Of a stretch of DNA of 8,194 nt, positions 6,049 through 8,194 are shown in pieces. The stretch lies in NCBI GenBank assembly GCA_002712305.1, contig PATE01000048.1, positions 17,725 through 25,918 of the forward strand, read 5' to 3'. The position numbers and the translations under genes were made by a program. Numbering within the stretch: position 1 is the stretch's first letter; each line of letters starts with the position of its first letter. The DNA comes from Gemmatimonadota bacterium (GTDB lineage Bacteria; Latescibacterota; UBA2968; UBA8231). The notes below the pieces were generated by a model. It was not told the DNA's origin. It ran no database searches and worked only from the letters and a program-made list of their open reading frames with translations.

Positions 6049-6071
6049 GATAGGCTCGACGGTGGGTTTTT
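6039..6071 (+). terminator. Intrinsic terminator (attenuator) upstream of thrS
   Basis: A 12-bp stem, 6039-6050 with 6056-6067, has one G-T wobble (6044/6062) and no mismatch, closes a 5-nt loop (TAGGC), and is followed by TTTTT (6067-6071). It lies 36 bp before the thrS start. A strong terminator placed between a promoter and its gene only makes sense if it is conditional, which is the main argument for attenuation. Confidence 0.88.
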
Positions 6072-6096
6072 CATTGAAATCGAGAGCCGCAAGGCC

Positions 6097-6100
6097 GGAG
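6097..6100 (+). promoter_or_regulatory. Ribosome binding site of thrS
   Basis: GGAG lies 7 nt before the GTG at 6108 and sits downstream of the terminator, outside the antiterminator helix. Control is therefore expected at transcription rather than by hiding this site. Confidence 0.7.
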
Positions 6101-6107
6101 CAAAGAC

Positions 6108-8039
6108 GTGAAAATTGGTATCAGAGAAGGTGAGGTTCTCGAGCACGAAGGACCCGCGACGCTAAAGGAAATCCTCGTCGAGCACGACAAGTCTCTGCTC
6201 AAGGAGTTTATCGCCGCCCGGACGGCAGCCGATGAGCAGGTCGACTTCCATACGGAGCTAGCCGACGACGCCGAGGTGCAATTGATCCGGTGGGATGCCG
6301 ACGAAGCCGCCTGGATCTATCGTCACAGCATGTCGCATGTCATGGCACAGGCTGTTCGTCGACTGTTTCCAGATGTGAAACTCGCCATCGGCCCCGCGAT
6401 CGACGATGGCTTCTACTACGACTTCGACGCGCCGGAACCGTTCACGCAGGAGGATCTGAATAAGATCGAGAAGGAGATGAAGCGCGTCGGCAAGCAGAAC
6501 CATCGTTTTGAGCGTGAAGAGGTCTCCCGCGAGCAGGCCCGTGAACTGCTGATCGACGAGCCGTACAAGCTCGAGATCATCGACGATCTGGAGGATGACC
6601 AGTCCCTGACATTCTACAGGGATGGGGACTTTGTCGACCTGTGCCGAGGTCCGCACATGCTCAGCACGAGCCAGGTGAAGCACTATAAGCTGTTGAGTGT
6701 GGCCGGGGCGTATTGGCGGGGTGACGAGAAGCGGAAGATGCTCCAACGGATCTACGGAACGGCCTTCGCGACACGCGAAGCCCTTGATGAGCACATGCAC
6801 ATGCTCGAAGAGGCCAAGAAACGCGACCATCGCCGACTCGGGCAGGAACTCGATCTATTCTTCTTTGACGACGAGGTGGGGCCTGGCTTGCCCATGTGGC
6901 AGCCGAAGGGCACGGTGCTGATCGAGGAACTCGAAAAGTTGGCGAAAGAGACGGAGACAGCGGCGGGCTACGACCGTGTGCGCACGCCACACATCTGCAA
7001 AGAGTCGGTATATCACACGAGTGGCCATCTACCGTATTACCAGGAATCAATGTTTCCACCGATGGAGCTGGATGGGACGACGTACTACCTGAAGCCGATG
7101 AATTGTCCGCATCATCACAAGATCTTCGGCTCTTTGCCCCGTTCCTATCGAGACATGCCATTGCGACTTGCCGAATATGGTACGTGTTATCGGTATGAGC
7201 AGTCGGGAGAGTTGTTTGGTCTGATGCGGGTGCGCTCGATGCAGATGAACGACGCGCATATCTACTGTCGCCTCGACCAGTTCGAGGAAGAATTCCTCGC
7301 CGTGTGTCGCATGTATCTCGATTACTTCGAGTTGCTGGGCATCGAAAAGTATGTCATGCGATTCAGCACCCACGATACGGAGGGTCTCGGCAAGAAATAC
7401 GTTGATGCCCCGGAGTTGTGGAAGAAGACGGAGGACATGGTGCGCCGCACGCTGGAGCATGGGGGCATCAACTACGAGGAAGTCTCCGGAGAGGCCGCTT
7501 TCTATGGCCCGAAGATCGACGTCGAGATCTGGAGTGCCATCGGTCGGGAGTTCTCGATGGCCACAAATCAGGTCGACTTTGCCGTGCCGGAACGATTCGG
7601 GCTCTCGTACGTGAATAGCGACGGGGAAGATGAGGTCCCGCTGTGCATCCATCGGGCTCCTCTGGGCACGCATGAGCGCACGGTGGGATTTCTCATCGAA
7701 CACTACGCAGGCGCTTTCCCGGTCTGGTTGGCGCCGGTACAGGCGGTGGTGTTGCCCATCGCGGAGCGCCATGCCGAGTACGGTCAGCGCGTACTGGAGG
7801 CCTTGCTCGAACAAGGTGTGCGGGCTGAGGTCCACGCGGATCAGACGCTCAACTACCGAATCAGAGCCGCGCAGAAACAGAAGGTGCCGTACATGATGAT
7901 CCTGGGTGATCGCGAAGTGGAGGAGCTGCAGGTATCCATTCGCGAACGCAGCGGCGAGAATCTCGATCCCATGTCGCTTGACGCCGTCGTGCAGATGATG
8001 GGCGAGAAGATTCGTTCACGCAGCGGCGAACTCCAGTAA
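6108..8039 (+). CDS. thrS: Threonyl-tRNA synthetase
   Basis: A complete 643-residue class II synthetase (E. coli ThrRS has 642) that charges tRNA-Thr with threonine in the cytosol. Domains in order: a TGS domain (about 1-62); the N2 editing domain that removes mischarged serine, with H73-x-x-x-H77 and the C179...H183 pair in LCRGPH; the catalytic core (about 245-535); and the anticodon-binding domain (about 540-640). Motif 2 includes YGTCYRYEQSGE (357-368) with R362. Motif 3 is HRAPLGTHERTVGFL (515-529) with R524. The active-site zinc ligands that read the threonine hydroxyl are C333 (MNCPHH), H384 (NDAHI) and H515. All editing and catalytic residues I checked are present, so the enzyme should be active and proofreading. 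GTG start at 6108, fixed by GGAG 7 nt upstream and by the TGS domain beginning at once. Expression is probably set by the attenuator upstream. Unlike in E. coli, infC does not follow directly. Confidence 0.98.
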   Translation: MKIGIREGEVLEHEGPATLKEILVEHDKSLLKEFIAARTAADEQVDFHTELADDAEVQLIRWDADEAAWIYRHSMSHVMAQAVRRLFPDVKLAIGPAIDDGFYYDFDAPEPFTQEDLNKIEKEMKRVGKQNHRFEREEVSREQARELLIDEPYKLEIIDDLEDDQSLTFYRDGDFVDLCRGPHMLSTSQVKHYKLLSVAGAYWRGDEKRKMLQRIYGTAFATREALDEHMHMLEEAKKRDHRRLGQELDLFFFDDEVGPGLPMWQPKGTVLIEELEKLAKETETAAGYDRVRTPHICKESVYHTSGHLPYYQESMFPPMELDGTTYYLKPMNCPHHHKIFGSLPRSYRDMPLRLAEYGTCYRYEQSGELFGLMRVRSMQMNDAHIYCRLDQFEEEFLAVCRMYLDYFELLGIEKYVMRFSTHDTEGLGKKYVDAPELWKKTEDMVRRTLEHGGINYEEVSGEAAFYGPKIDVEIWSAIGREFSMATNQVDFAVPERFGLSYVNSDGEDEVPLCIHRAPLGTHERTVGFLIEHYAGAFPVWLAPVQAVVLPIAERHAEYGQRVLEALLEQGVRAEVHADQTLNYRIRAAQKQKVPYMMILGDREVEELQVSIRERSGENLDPMSLDAVVQMMGEKIRSRSGELQ

Positions 8040-8057
8040 GCAGGCAAGCAGCCAACT

Positions 8058-8194
8058 GTGGGGAAGGGTCGTAAGCGGGTCAGTCGGTGGCAGCAAATCC
8101 GTCACGGCGCGACCGTCGTTTGGCGCTTTCGTTATCACCTGTTGTGTGCGGCTGTCGCCCTGGGACTCTGGAACACGGCTGTCATTAAGCCATT
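8058..8194 (+). CDS. Unrecognised protein, N-terminal fragment with probable membrane segment
   Basis: The frame from GTG 8058 is open through the window end, giving 45 residues. It begins with a basic stretch (GKGRKRVSRW, residues 2-11) followed by a hydrophobic segment, YHLLCAAVALGLWNTAVI (about 26-43). That pattern suits a signal anchor or first transmembrane helix with the N-terminus inside. I do not recognise the family. The start lies 18 bp after the thrS stop, in the same frame, with only a weak purine-rich site (around GGCAAG, 8043-8048), so co-transcription with thrS is likely if the gene is real. The +2 frame over this stretch is also open but has no good start. Confidence 0.45.
   Translation, partial: MGKGRKRVSRWQQIRHGATVVWRFRYHLLCAAVALGLWNTAVIKP

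Larger units (their letters stand above)
5775..6107 (+). ncRNA. Predicted thrS leader RNA with threonine-codon attenuator
   Basis: The 401-bp gap between the kinase gene and thrS holds, in order, a strong promoter, a small 5' hairpin, a leader reading frame with a run of Thr codons, a hairpin just after that run, two segments able to pair as an antiterminator, and an intrinsic terminator shortly before thrS. This is the standard order of a ribosome-mediated attenuator. When charged tRNA-Thr is scarce the ribosome should stall on the Thr codons and let the antiterminator form. When it is plentiful the ribosome reaches the leader stop and masks the antiterminator, so the terminator forms. The 5' end is inferred from the promoter. 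No T-box consensus is present. Inference from sequence; not tested. Confidence 0.7.

Noticed and set aside
5775-6107. T-box riboswitch before thrS
   Set aside because: The conserved T-box sequence (AGGGTGG...) and the specifier-stem layout are not visible. GGTGGG at 6061-6066 is only the descending arm of the terminator. Thr codons lie in an open frame instead.
7047-7835. 262-residue open frame antisense to thrS
   Set aside because: Shadow of a long GC-rich coding frame; no family resemblance, and thrS on the other strand is certain.

Overview
The window is GC-rich bacterial DNA with tightly packed genes. Several genes start with TTG or GTG, and ATGA start/stop overlaps join neighbours. The mixture (phytanoyl-CoA-dioxygenase-type enzyme, stand-alone MOSC protein, ThDP enzyme, PfkB-type kinase, threonyl-tRNA synthetase with a YGTCYRYEQSGE-type motif 2) fits an environmental, probably uncultivated, Gram-negative-like lineage. 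I cannot name the phylum from the sequence. There are no mobile elements, CRISPR arrays, tRNAs or rRNAs.

Layout. At the left edge, on the minus strand, is the N-terminal part of a PhyH-family dioxygenase. It diverges from a plus-strand dCMP deaminase (356-886, TTG start behind a perfect AGGAGG). Next comes a small open gene (1012-1497) that looks like the two ends of a PAS-containing hybrid histidine kinase joined in frame: the start of a PAS domain runs directly into a receiver domain lacking its first strand. A probable operon follows (1564-5706): a beta-lactamase/EstB-type serine hydrolase, an acetolactate-synthase-like ThDP enzyme, a MOSC-domain protein and a PfkB-family kinase. Its members overlap by 4 bp or are 2 bp apart.

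The most interesting part is the 401-bp gap before thrS (5707-6107). It has a near-consensus sigma70-type promoter (TTGACA, 18 bp, TATACT) and a short reading frame whose distal part has four consecutive threonine codons (ACA ACT ACT ACG). A GCGA-capped hairpin sits right after them. A 12-bp intrinsic terminator with a T tract lies 36 bp before the thrS start. An 8-nt segment near the end of the leader frame is perfectly complementary to the ascending arm of that terminator, and a second 8-bp helix stacks next to this pairing. Together this reads as a leader-peptide transcription attenuator that would sense charged tRNA-Thr and control threonyl-tRNA synthetase. The well-known thrS controls are the T box of Gram-positive bacteria and the E. 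coli translational operator, so this would be a different solution. It is a prediction from sequence only.

After the complete thrS (6108-8039) the window ends inside the start of an unrecognised gene with a basic N-terminus and a probable membrane segment. No infC follows thrS directly.
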